Below are positions 6,247 to 13,746 of a stretch of DNA of 21,036 nucleotides, piece by piece; position 1 is the stretch's first letter; each line of letters opens with the position of its first letter. Both the position numbers and the translations under genes were made by a program. The stretch is from Rhizosphaericola sp047606825 (GTDB taxonomy: Bacteria > Bacteroidota > Bacteroidia > Chitinophagales > Chitinophagaceae), in contig JASGDY010000024.1 in NCBI GenBank assembly GCA_047606825.1, forward strand, positions 1 through 21,036, in the 5' to 3' direction. The notes beneath the pieces are model-generated. The model was given only the letters and a program-made list of their open reading frames with translations, was not told the DNA's origin and ran no database searches.

Positions 6247-9196
6247 TCATGCCCATTTCACATATAATGTAGAGAAATGTCTAATTAATCTTAGGTTTGC
6301 TAATCACTATTGGAATATTAGTTGTATTAGTTCTCGTGTGACTATTAAGTTAGGGCTGCTTATATTTGCGATTTTAAGTATCTTTTATCTTCAGGCCCAA
6401 ACGACTAATGATTTTGCCTATACAGGTGTTATTACAGGCAAAGCTAAGGACAGCGTCTATAAGTTTGTACTGAGCAGCGCGACCGTGGCGGTATATAGGC
6501 GTGGGGATTCTTCCTTGGTCAATTTTTCCCTGCCCAACAATTTTGGCGAGTTTTCCGTTGACAGGCTCCCGGTTAATACGCCGTTGCAGTTAGTCATTAC
6601 CCATGTCGGGTTTGTCCCTTTCAACAAGAATTTCCAGTTGTCGCCACAGGCACGCACCCTCGACATCGGCTGGGTATATATGAACCAGATGAAAGACGTG
6701 GACGAGAACGATTCCAACAGCGTGGTGGTCACATCGGTGCGCAAGGCACCGATGCGGATGAACGGCGACACGGTCGAGTTCAACGCCGACGCTTTCCGGC
6801 TGGACAGCAACGCCACGGCAGAGGACTTGATGCGCCGACTGCCCGGCTTTACGATATGGGGCGACGGGGACATCACCTACAACGGCAAACAGGTCAACGC
6901 CGTGTATGTGGACGGCAAACCTTTCCTGGGGGGCACCGACGTCAGTGCCGCCACGCAGAACCTGCCCAAGGACGCCATCGACAAGATACAGGTCTATCAG
7001 CAGCGCAACGACAAGAACCCCCTCGATTCCATGATGTTTGCCAACATCAAGATCAAGGAGGACAAGAAGATGGGGCATTTCGGCAAGGTGTCCGCAGGTG
7101 GCGGCACAGGTCGGCACTATGCGTTGGACGGGATGCTGACCTTTTTCAACAAAAAGATGCAGGCAAGCCTCGTTGGGGCAATGAATGACATCAACAAGAT
7201 GGCAAACAGCACCGACACGTTGATCAAGTACAGTTCCTACAAGGGTGTCGGTGCCAACACGGACTACCAGAGCGACTTCTCGATGGCCGGGCTCAACAAG
7301 ACCAAGGCATTCGGCGGCAAGTTCCAGTACGACTTCATCGAGGACGTGCAGTACCAAAACAGCAGCCGGATGAACGCCGATGGCTTTTACCGCCGCAACG
7401 ACAAGTTCCTTACGCGCAACAGCATCAGCAACACGATGTTGGGGACGGACAGCATCCTGTCCAGCAATACCTCTAGCAATCAGGACGCGACTACCGAGGA
7501 TGGTACGTTCAATGCGACTTACGCGCGCAGCAGTAGGCATTATTCGCTCAACGCCAATGCGGGCTGGCAGTACGGCAACTATGGCGGACGTTCCGAATCC
7601 AATACGGAGCAGTACCGCACCGGGGCGGGGCTTGTCAGTGCGTCGCGGTCGGTATCGGAAAGCCATAACCGCTCCAACACCTTCAACGGCGGCATATCCT
7701 ATACGCACAACGACAACCCCGATTACAGCTATGACAGCCGGGAACACCGCATCCCGACCAATTTTACGGTTGGCTATAACTTGTCCGTCAACAACAGTAA
7801 CGGCAGCAGCAGGAACCTTACCGACTTCAAGTCCTACATCGCCTCGGGGCAAGACCAAAACTATGACAGGCTCTATAGCCCCAAAGACGCCCATACGGTA
7901 GCGCACGACCTGGACTTCCAGTATCCCAACCTCAACACCTTGCTTTTTGGTCGGCACTACATGGCGGGCATCCAGATGTATGTCGGCTCTCATGTCAAGC
8001 TGACCAATGCCGACGGCAACAATGTCGTGCTGGACCGCGACACCACGACCGGGCAGTACGTGCGCAACGACTACCTTACCAACAGGTATAACCGGGACGT
8101 TACCGACATAACACCGTCGCTGACGCTGAGCAAGACATTTTACAAAGGGCTGACCAACAGGTACAACAAAAGCCTGAGCCTCAACCTAAAGGCACAGGCG
8201 CAATATTACCGTATGCACAACGAAGCCACGCAGGACGTGCAGGACATCGGCTACCGATACTGGCGTTTTGTACCTACGGCTTCCGTCGCTTACTACAACC
8301 ATCAATATGGCAGCTATGAGATACAGTCCAACCTCAACTGGGACATGAGTGCCGGTTACCCCACGCTCAACAACCTGGTGCCGCTGGTGGACAGTTCCAA
8401 TGTATATAACCTGTACGTAGGCAACCGCCAACTACGACCGGAACAGCGTTCCCGCTTCGCGTTCAGCTTTGACATCAAGAGCCGCACCCCTAAAAATCCG
8501 ATAAGCCTTTCCCTAAGCGCCGCGCTGGCGACTACTGCCGACAACATCACCGACAGCACGGTGGTCAACAGTAGCGGGCAGAGCATAATCTATGCGGTCA
8601 ACATGGACGGTTCACGGAGCTTTGACGCTTCCGCGCGTCTGCGGAAATCCCTGGAATGGAACAAAAACACCTTGCAGCTTACAGCCTCATACAGCTACTA
8701 TGCCTACCGCTCGCCGACCTATTACAACAATGTCCTCAACATCTCCAACAGCACGACCAACAACGGTATGTTGCAACTCAATTACAGCTATCTTGACAAG
8801 GTGACGTTATGGGTGGAGCAGTCGCTGTCCTACAACCTTGCCAAGCAGGAAGGCTACGGCAGTAGCGCGTTCAAAAGCAACAACAAATATACCCGGTTCA
8901 GCGGTGCGCTGCAACTGCCCAAAAACTTGGTCTGGAGTTCCAACATCACCTACAACAGGAGCGTGTCGGGCAGTAGCGATGCCGTCAACTATACTATCTG
9001 GAACGCCAGCCTTACCTACCGTTTCCTGCACGGCAACCGTGGCGAGGTCAAGTTCTCTGCCATGGACTTGCTGCACCAGAACAAGGGGATTACCAATACC
9101 GCCCGGTACAACAACCAGACGTTTTCCTCCACCAACGTGCTGCAACAGTATTTCATGTTGACGTTTTCCTATTTTTCGAGAAAGTTTGGACGTTGA
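6239..9196 (+). CDS. SusC/TonB-receptor-like outer-membrane beta-barrel protein
   Basis: About 985 residues from ATG 6239. Domain order: signal segment (VTIKLGLLIFAILSIFYLQA, cleavage near AQ), a carboxypeptidase-regulatory-like domain (about 61-151), a plug region (about 158-270, with DLMRRLPGF, VNAVYVDGKPFLGG and IDKIQVY), then a long Asn/Tyr/Ser-rich barrel ending in an aromatic strand (MLTFSYFSRKFGR). It resembles the Bacteroidota outer membrane beta-barrel family (OMP_b-brl_3 type). No TonB box could be seen. Start choice is unsure: GTG 6224 and ATG 6239 lie within the MauE gene, while GTG 6338 would put the start directly before the signal helix and is attractive. The first ~60 codons are as AT-rich as the island, but from about 6420 onward composition is GC-rich (38 G/C in 6901-6960). 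That sharp break suggests the gene is mosaic. Its substrate is unknown; the island's peptides are candidates. Confidence 0.8.
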   Translation: MINHAHFTYNVEKCLINLRFANHYWNISCISSRVTIKLGLLIFAILSIFYLQAQTTNDFAYTGVITGKAKDSVYKFVLSSATVAVYRRGDSSLVNFSLPNNFGEFSVDRLPVNTPLQLVITHVGFVPFNKNFQLSPQARTLDIGWVYMNQMKDVDENDSNSVVVTSVRKAPMRMNGDTVEFNADAFRLDSNATAEDLMRRLPGFTIWGDGDITYNGKQVNAVYVDGKPFLGGTDVSAATQNLPKDAIDKIQVYQQRNDKNPLDSMMFANIKIKEDKKMGHFGKVSAGGGTGRHYALDGMLTFFNKKMQASLVGAMNDINKMANSTDTLIKYSSYKGVGANTDYQSDFSMAGLNKTKAFGGKFQYDFIEDVQYQNSSRMNADGFYRRNDKFLTRNSISNTMLGTDSILSSNTSSNQDATTEDGTFNATYARSSRHYSLNANAGWQYGNYGGRSESNTEQYRTGAGLVSASRSVSESHNRSNTFNGGISYTHNDNPDYSYDSREHRIPTNFTVGYNLSVNNSNGSSRNLTDFKSYIASGQDQNYDRLYSPKDAHTVAHDLDFQYPNLNTLLFGRHYMAGIQMYVGSHVKLTNADGNNVVLDRDTTTGQYVRNDYLTNRYNRDVTDITPSLTLSKTFYKGLTNRYNKSLSLNLKAQAQYYRMHNEATQDVQDIGYRYWRFVPTASVAYYNHQYGSYEIQSNLNWDMSAGYPTLNNLVPLVDSSNVYNLYVGNRQLRPEQRSRFAFSFDIKSRTPKNPISLSLSAALATTADNITDSTVVNSSGQSIIYAVNMDGSRSFDASARLRKSLEWNKNTLQLTASYSYYAYRSPTYYNNVLNISNSTTNNGMLQLNYSYLDKVTLWVEQSLSYNLAKQEGYGSSAFKSNNKYTRFSGALQLPKNLVWSSNITYNRSVSGSSDAVNYTIWNASLTYRFLHGNRGEVKFSAMDLLHQNKGITNTARYNNQTFSSTNVLQQYFMLTFSYFSRKFGR

Positions 9197-9220
9197 AAAA
9201 ATGTAAGTCGTCTGTATGCG

Positions 9221-9375
9221 ATACGTATCTGCTTATAAGTCGAATCAAGAGGTTGAAATGGAAAAAGCCCAACGGGCTTTAGTGTCGATAGGCGTAGGTC
9301 TAACCTACGGTAAACGCATTTCTGGCTGGTCACATCTAGCCCTTGATTCGCTTTTTGACTTAACACTATACGTAT
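9221..9375. other. Multi-hairpin intergenic element before the Nramp gene
   Basis: An imperfect closing stem pairs 9221-9228 with 9368-9375, 9237-9241 with 9357-9361, and 9241-9249 with 9342-9350 (one base is shared between the last two options). It encloses three hairpins: AAAGCCC/GGGCTTT (9264-9280), CGTAGGT/ACCTACG (9293-9309) and GGCT/AGCC (9324-9341). On the minus strand the first hairpin is followed by TTTTT, so it would look like a rho-independent terminator for a minus-strand RNA; on the plus strand the T-run is missing. It may be a structured RNA, a terminator cluster or a repeat. It is not a recognisable tRNA or known riboswitch. The remainder of 9197-9493 holds only the operator/promoter candidate. 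Confidence 0.5.
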
Positions 9376-9423
9376 TTTCCGATAGAAATTTCTGCATAAA
9401 TGCGGTATGCTATTGTTTTTATT

Positions 9424-9437
9424 TTAGATTTGCCTAA
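9424..9437 (+). promoter_or_regulatory. DtxR/MntR-like operator overlapping a -7 box
   Basis: TTAGATTTGCCTAA matches the DtxR-family pattern TTAGG-n4-CCTAA at nine of ten fixed positions. The same stretch contains TAGATTTG (9425-9432), an exact TAnnTTTG -7 element. A metal-loaded repressor bound here would block transcription of the Nramp gene starting at 9494, the usual logic for manganese uptake. No good -33 element was seen at the expected distance. Confidence 0.5.
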
Positions 9438-9493
9438 TATAAAAAATAGAATATTATGTGTTGAAAATTTACACATGCTAAATAAATGCTGCC

Positions 9494-11407
9494 ATGCCGG
9501 GACAAAATAAACAAATGGAATCAAAGACGCACAACCACGGCTCTCTCGGTTCGGTACACCAGAGCATAGACATGACTACCGATACACGTAAGGGATTCAG
9601 ACGTTTTTTGGCGTTTGTCGGTCCTGCCTATATGGTCAGCGTAGGCTATATGGATCCGGGCAACTGGGCGACGGACTTGCAGGCTGGTAGCGAATATGGT
9701 TACAAACTGTTGTGGGTGCTGCTGTTCAGCAACCTGCTGGCATTGCTGTTGCAGGGGATGGCGGCGCGGCTCGGCATCGTCCGCCGACGCGACCTCGCAC
9801 AGGCCAACCGCGACGAGTATCCGAAAGCCATCAACCTCAGCCTGTATGTATTGGCGGAGCTTGCCATTGCTGCCTGCGACCTCGCGGAGGTGCTCGGTAT
9901 GGCGATCGGTCTCAACCTGCTGTGCGGACTGCCGATCATCTGGGGCGTCGGCATCACCGTATTGGATACATTCCTGCTTTTCTATCTGGAAAAACTGGGG
10001 ATGCGCAAGATGGAAGCCTTTATTATCACACTGATAGGCATCATTGGACTTTCGTTTTTTATGGAGCTGGTTTTTGCCCGGCCGCATATTGGCGATGTAG
10101 TCAAAGGGTTGGTTCCCGGTAAGTTGGGCGGCGATGCACTGTATATTGCGATAGGTATCATCGGTGCGACGGTGATGCCGCACAACCTTTATTTGCATTC
10201 CGCGCTCGTACAGACCCGCAAGATCAACAACGACAAAAAAGGTATCTTGCAGGCGTTGCGGTTCAACAGGATTGACAGTACGATTGCGCTCAATGCCGCT
10301 TTTCTGGTCAATGCCGCGATATTGATATTGGCGGGAGCGGTTTTTTATACGTCGGGACATACGACCGTGGCACGTATCCAGGATGCGCACCAACTGCTGA
10401 GCCCGATGCTGGGAACGCAGCTTGCGCCGATTTTGTTTGCCGTCGCGTTGATTGCGAGCGGGCAGAGCTCGACCGTGACGGGGACTTTGGCGGGGCAGAT
10501 AGTGATGGAAGGTTACTTGCACCTGCGTATCAACCCGTTGTTGCGGCGGTTGATTACGCGCGTCATCGCGATTGTCCCCGCTTGTATCGTGATTGCGGTA
10601 TATGGTGATAGTGAGTTGGACAAATTGTTGGTTTTCAGCCAGGTGATATTGAGTTTGCAGTTGGGGTTTGCGATTATTCCGCTGATACATTTTGTGTCGG
10701 ACAGGAAAAAGATGGGCGAATTTACCATCACTGTAAAAACGAAAATATTGGCGTGGCTAGTCGCGGCATTGGTCGTCTATCTCAATGTAAAGCTGGTGGT
10801 GGACTCGATAGCGGAATATTGGTCTGGTCATTCCGGATTTACTTTTCCAAAATTGTTGATTGTCGTTTTCTCCTTGTTTTTCGGATGGTTGTTCGTCGTG
10901 ATGACCGTTTATCCGTTGACGCATAGACAGAAGAAAGAGGAAAACAGCATCCACGGTCCGGAAAGAATCTTAATCGAAAAAGAAATGCAGCTGCATCCCA
11001 TCAAACGCATCGCCATTGCACTGGACTTTGATTCCAATGACGAACTTGTCATCGCCAACGCGCTGAAACAGGGCGGCGTGGATTCGGAATATGCGTTGAT
11101 CCATGTCGTGGAAACGCCGACCGCCAAGTATTTTGGGTTTCCTGTTGGCGATTTTGAGTCGGAGCGTGACAAGGAACAGCTCCACCTGTATGTCAAACAA
11201 TTGAGGGAAATGGGCTATAGTGCCAAAGGTTTCTTGGGCTACCGCAACCGCGTTAATGAAATCGTCAAACTCGTAGAGGAAAACAAGGCGGATTTGTTGG
11301 TGCTTGGTTCGCATAACCACAAAGGCATCAAGGACTGGATCTATGGCGAGACGGTGGACAAGGTGCGCCACAAAGTCAATATCCCGGTGTTGGTGGTCAA
11401 TAGATGA
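9494..11407 (+). CDS. mntH: Nramp divalent metal transporter fused to a universal stress protein domain
   Basis: A 637-residue fusion. Residues ~33-475 are an Nramp transporter with about eleven membrane helices. The metal-site motif of helix 1, DPGN (54-57), and of helix 6, MPHN (228-231), are both intact; this family imports Mn2+ (and Fe2+) with protons. Residues ~500-637 are a universal stress protein (UspA) domain on the cytoplasmic side, with the ATP-binding signature LGSHNHKGIKDWIYGETVDK near 604-623 and a terminal beta-strand NIPVLVVNR. Nramp-USP fusions are familiar in Bacteroidota; the USP half may sense ATP or stress and gate uptake (inference). The start is uncertain: ATG 9494, ATG 9515 and ATG 9572 all precede helix 1. 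Regulation by a DtxR/MntR-type repressor is suggested by the operator at 9424. It is monocistronic by layout. Confidence 0.92.
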   Translation: MPGQNKQMESKTHNHGSLGSVHQSIDMTTDTRKGFRRFLAFVGPAYMVSVGYMDPGNWATDLQAGSEYGYKLLWVLLFSNLLALLLQGMAARLGIVRRRDLAQANRDEYPKAINLSLYVLAELAIAACDLAEVLGMAIGLNLLCGLPIIWGVGITVLDTFLLFYLEKLGMRKMEAFIITLIGIIGLSFFMELVFARPHIGDVVKGLVPGKLGGDALYIAIGIIGATVMPHNLYLHSALVQTRKINNDKKGILQALRFNRIDSTIALNAAFLVNAAILILAGAVFYTSGHTTVARIQDAHQLLSPMLGTQLAPILFAVALIASGQSSTVTGTLAGQIVMEGYLHLRINPLLRRLITRVIAIVPACIVIAVYGDSELDKLLVFSQVILSLQLGFAIIPLIHFVSDRKKMGEFTITVKTKILAWLVAALVVYLNVKLVVDSIAEYWSGHSGFTFPKLLIVVFSLFFGWLFVVMTVYPLTHRQKKEENSIHGPERILIEKEMQLHPIKRIAIALDFDSNDELVIANALKQGGVDSEYALIHVVETPTAKYFGFPVGDFESERDKEQLHLYVKQLREMGYSAKGFLGYRNRVNEIVKLVEENKADLLVLGSHNHKGIKDWIYGETVDKVRHKVNIPVLVVNR

Positions 11408-11522
11408 TTTTGAATGGAGAGTTGAAAATTGAGAATTCAATATTGAAAGTGTCCGTAGCTAGCTCTTGGATAGTCAGCTGCTTTAGCTGTGGGACGGAAA
11501 ATCGAAACAAATCTTTCTCTAT

Positions 11523-11544
11523 CGGTTGGTGTCTTCACCGACCG
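11523..11544. repeat. Dispersed palindrome GGTYGGTGTCTYCACCGACC-type, copy 1
   Basis: CGGTTGGTG (11523-11531) pairs with CACCGACCG (11536-11544), with one G-T wobble, around TCTT. The same hairpin recurs in inverted orientation at 20454-20475. There is no T-run after it, so it is not a typical terminator despite lying between genes. The flanking gap 11408-11596 also has a GAGAGTTGAAAATTGAGAA stretch of the simple-repeat kind common between Bacteroidota genes. Confidence 0.6.
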
Positions 11545-11596
11545 AAATATGTCTTTGCTTCTTTGTGCCTTCGTCGCAAAACTTAAAAAATAGCAA

Positions 11597-12130
11597 ATGA
11601 AAAATAATCCCTACTGTGCCTTTCTGCGTGGTGTCAACATAAAAGGCACCAACATGAAAATGGCCGATGTCTGTTCCGTATTTCAAAAAAGCGGAATGGA
11701 CAACGTATCGTCCATATTGGCCTCCGGCAATATTTTGTTTGCTTCCGACAAGCAAAAAGATGTGTTAAAGACGCTGTTGGAAAAAGCAATGTCGGCACAT
11801 TTTAACTACGATGCATTTTTATTCGTAAAAGACAAAAAGGAAATAGAAAACCTGTTCCGAAACAATCCTTTTGCCGCCGATGCGGCTTTCCATGTCTACG
11901 GATTTGTGGGTATTGACGGCATTGAAAAGATACTGATGGCGGAATTTGAAAAGTCGGATAAAACCGAAAACGAAGAAGCGCGGATAATCGGAGATAGCTT
12001 TTACTGGAAAGTTCCGAAAGGCAATACGCTCGATTCGACATTTGGGAAGATATTGGGGCGCAAAAACCTTAAAGACGCATTCACTTCCCGCAACCTCAAT
12101 ACCTTTGAGAAAGTTTTGAAAAAGATGTGA
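11597..12130 (+). CDS. DUF1697 family protein
   Basis: A 177-residue soluble protein. The N-terminus YCAFLRGVNIKGTNMKMADV, followed by SILASGNILFAS (about 39-50), is the hallmark of DUF1697: an LRG(I/V)N motif, then a conserved SGN before a beta-strand. The end KGNTLDSTFGKILGRKNLKDAFTSRNLNTFEKV matches the family's typical GR...TSRN..T C-terminus. Length is usual for the family. No catalytic activity is established for these proteins. ATG at 11597 opens directly into the conserved region. It stands alone between the Nramp fusion and the oxidoreductase, each gap being 100-190 bases. Confidence 0.9.
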   Translation: MKNNPYCAFLRGVNIKGTNMKMADVCSVFQKSGMDNVSSILASGNILFASDKQKDVLKTLLEKAMSAHFNYDAFLFVKDKKEIENLFRNNPFAADAAFHVYGFVGIDGIEKILMAEFEKSDKTENEEARIIGDSFYWKVPKGNTLDSTFGKILGRKNLKDAFTSRNLNTFEKVLKKM

Positions 12131-12136
12131 ATTTTC

Positions 12137-12159
12137 AAGAAAATGTTGCGTATTTTCTT
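12137..12159 (+). terminator. Weak terminator-like hairpin after the DUF1697 gene
   Basis: AAGAAAAT (12137-12144) pairs with ATTTTCTT (12152-12159) around a 7-base loop, seven bases after the stop codon. The stem is short and AT-rich and only one more T follows, so it is a weak candidate. Confidence 0.35.
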
Positions 12160-12244
12160 TGAACTATTCTCCCGGAAGGTAAATGCATCCTTCCAACAAC
12201 GATGAAAAGAGATCTTTCTTATCTTTAGCCAAATGATTTCCAAT

Positions 12245-13576
12245 ATGAACAGTCGAAGAAAATTTATTACGCAGTCCGCCATGCTTGCCTTTGGCGGTAT
12301 CATGTACCAATCTCTGAATACCAAAAATTTTGCGGCAGGAACGACCGCCGCCACGGATGAAATCCATATTGGCGCCATCGGAATCAACGGTATGGGTTGG
12401 TCCGACACGCGCTCCATGCTCAAAATCCCGGGAACAAGACTGGTTGCACTCTGCGACGTAGACAGAAACGTCATAGACCAAAAACTGGATGACCTGAAAA
12501 AACAAAATATCGACACCGCCAATATCAAAACCTACAACGACTACCGCGGACTACTCGACAACAAAGACGTCGACGTGGTCATTATCGGTACGCCCGACCA
12601 TTGGCATGCGCTGATCATGATACACGCGTTGCAGGCGGGCAAAGACGTGTACGTTGAGAAGCCTGTTGGCAACTCCATAGCGGAATGCCGTGCGATGGTC
12701 GCCGCCCAGGTCCAATACAGCCGTGTCGTACAGGCAGGGCAATGGCAGCGCAGCCAACAGCATTTCAGGGATGCCATCGCATTGGTACACAGTGGGCAGT
12801 TGGGTAATATCCGCACTGTCAAAGTATGCTGTTACCAAGGCTGGATGAAACCCGCGCCCGTCGTTCCAGACAGTGCGCCGCCCGCTGGCGTGGACTACAA
12901 GATGTGGCTGGGGCCTGCCAAGACACGGCCATTCAACAGCAGCCGTTTCCATTTTGACTTTCGGTGGTTTTGGGACTATGCGGGCGGACTGATGACGGAC
13001 TGGGGCGTGCACTTGCTGGACTATGCGATTTTTGGGATGAACGCACCCGTACCCAGAACCGTTTCCGCATTGGGTGGGCGTTTCGCCTATCCCGAACTGT
13101 ATCAGGAAACACCCGACACGATGACGGCACTCTACGAATTTGAACATTTCAATATCGTCTGGGACCATGCGATGGGCATCGACAACGGCAATTTTGGAAA
13201 AGACCACAGTATCGCTTTTATCGGCAACAACGGCACACTCGAACTCGACCGCGGCGGCTGGGAAGTTTTCGAAGAAAAACGCAGCAAACAAAAAGTGGCG
13301 ATTCCAAGACAAAATGCATCCGACAATGGACTGGACAAGCATACTGCCAACTTCATCGACGTTGTACGTTCACGTAAGCTGGATGACCTAAACTGTCCGA
13401 TACAGACTGCTGCGCATATCGCCACGGTCGCACAGATGGGCAATATCGCGTACCGCAGCCAGCAAAAAGTAGTGTGGGACACTTCGGACGGTATCGGCAA
13501 GTTTACCGACAAGTCTCTGAACGACCAATACATGATGGCTCCTTACCATAATGGATATAGTTTGCCGAAGATTTGA
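12245..13576 (+). CDS. Tat-exported Gfo/Idh/MocA family oxidoreductase
   Basis: 443 residues from ATG 12245 (an ATG at 12233 would add four). MNSRRKFITQSAMLAFGG is a twin-arginine signal, so the protein should be exported already folded. The Rossmann domain has GINGMG (46-51) for NAD(P) binding, and the family Lys lies in VEKP (137-140). The C-terminal half contains GGLMTDWGVHLLDYA with the usual Asp and His of sugar-acting members. These enzymes oxidise, reduce or hydrolyse sugars and cyclitols by NAD-dependent chemistry. Periplasmic Tat-linked members are frequent in Bacteroidota and often act on polysaccharide-derived sugars. No glycoside hydrolase or transporter lies beside it, so the substrate cannot be named. 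It converges on the S41 protease gene across 170 bases. Confidence 0.9.
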   Translation: MNSRRKFITQSAMLAFGGIMYQSLNTKNFAAGTTAATDEIHIGAIGINGMGWSDTRSMLKIPGTRLVALCDVDRNVIDQKLDDLKKQNIDTANIKTYNDYRGLLDNKDVDVVIIGTPDHWHALIMIHALQAGKDVYVEKPVGNSIAECRAMVAAQVQYSRVVQAGQWQRSQQHFRDAIALVHSGQLGNIRTVKVCCYQGWMKPAPVVPDSAPPAGVDYKMWLGPAKTRPFNSSRFHFDFRWFWDYAGGLMTDWGVHLLDYAIFGMNAPVPRTVSALGGRFAYPELYQETPDTMTALYEFEHFNIVWDHAMGIDNGNFGKDHSIAFIGNNGTLELDRGGWEVFEEKRSKQKVAIPRQNASDNGLDKHTANFIDVVRSRKLDDLNCPIQTAAHIATVAQMGNIAYRSQQKVVWDTSDGIGKFTDKSLNDQYMMAPYHNGYSLPKI

Positions 13577-13669
13577 TATGGCATTTTTTCATGCAAAGGA
13601 GGAAAGGAAAACAAAGAGGACAACGTCGGCTGCTGTATCGTTGTGTGAAACCAACGCTTTGACCTTTTT

Positions 13670-13687
13670 CCCGGGTTAGAACCCGGG
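13670..13687. repeat. CCCGGGTT/AACCCGGG palindrome between convergent genes
   Basis: An 8-bp perfect inverted repeat around two bases in the gap between the convergent oxidoreductase and protease genes, followed by GGCTATTCAAG. It has no T-run on the plus strand; on the minus strand it is followed by AAAAAGG. Palindromes of this kind (CCCGGGTT...AACCCGGGGCTATT) occur as dispersed intergenic repeats in many genomes. It could still act as a bidirectional stem-loop. Confidence 0.6.
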
Positions 13688-13746
13688 GCTATTCAAGTTG
13701 CAGTCTTTCAGGCTAGAAAAAGCCGACGTTTACCTTTTTGCTTGCA

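Noticed and set aside
6590..7993. A 467-codon open frame on the minus strand opposite the barrel gene
   Set aside because: It is a shadow of the GC-rich barrel coding strand: low-complexity Val/Arg/His content, no domain, and fully inside a well-supported gene.
9255..9376. A possible tRNA on the minus strand, suggested by a T-arm-like hairpin and a following terminator
   Set aside because: The 7-base loop (GTTAGAC) does not fit the TTCRANY T-loop and the acceptor ends do not pair.
9216..9437. A 73-codon plus-strand frame in the gap before the Nramp gene
   Set aside because: It coincides with the multi-hairpin element, has no signal peptide or homology I recognise, and both strands are equally open.
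9521..10690. A 389-codon open frame on the minus strand opposite the Nramp gene
   Set aside because: Antisense shadow rich in Gln/Arg/His with no motif; the plus-strand Nramp motifs are decisive.
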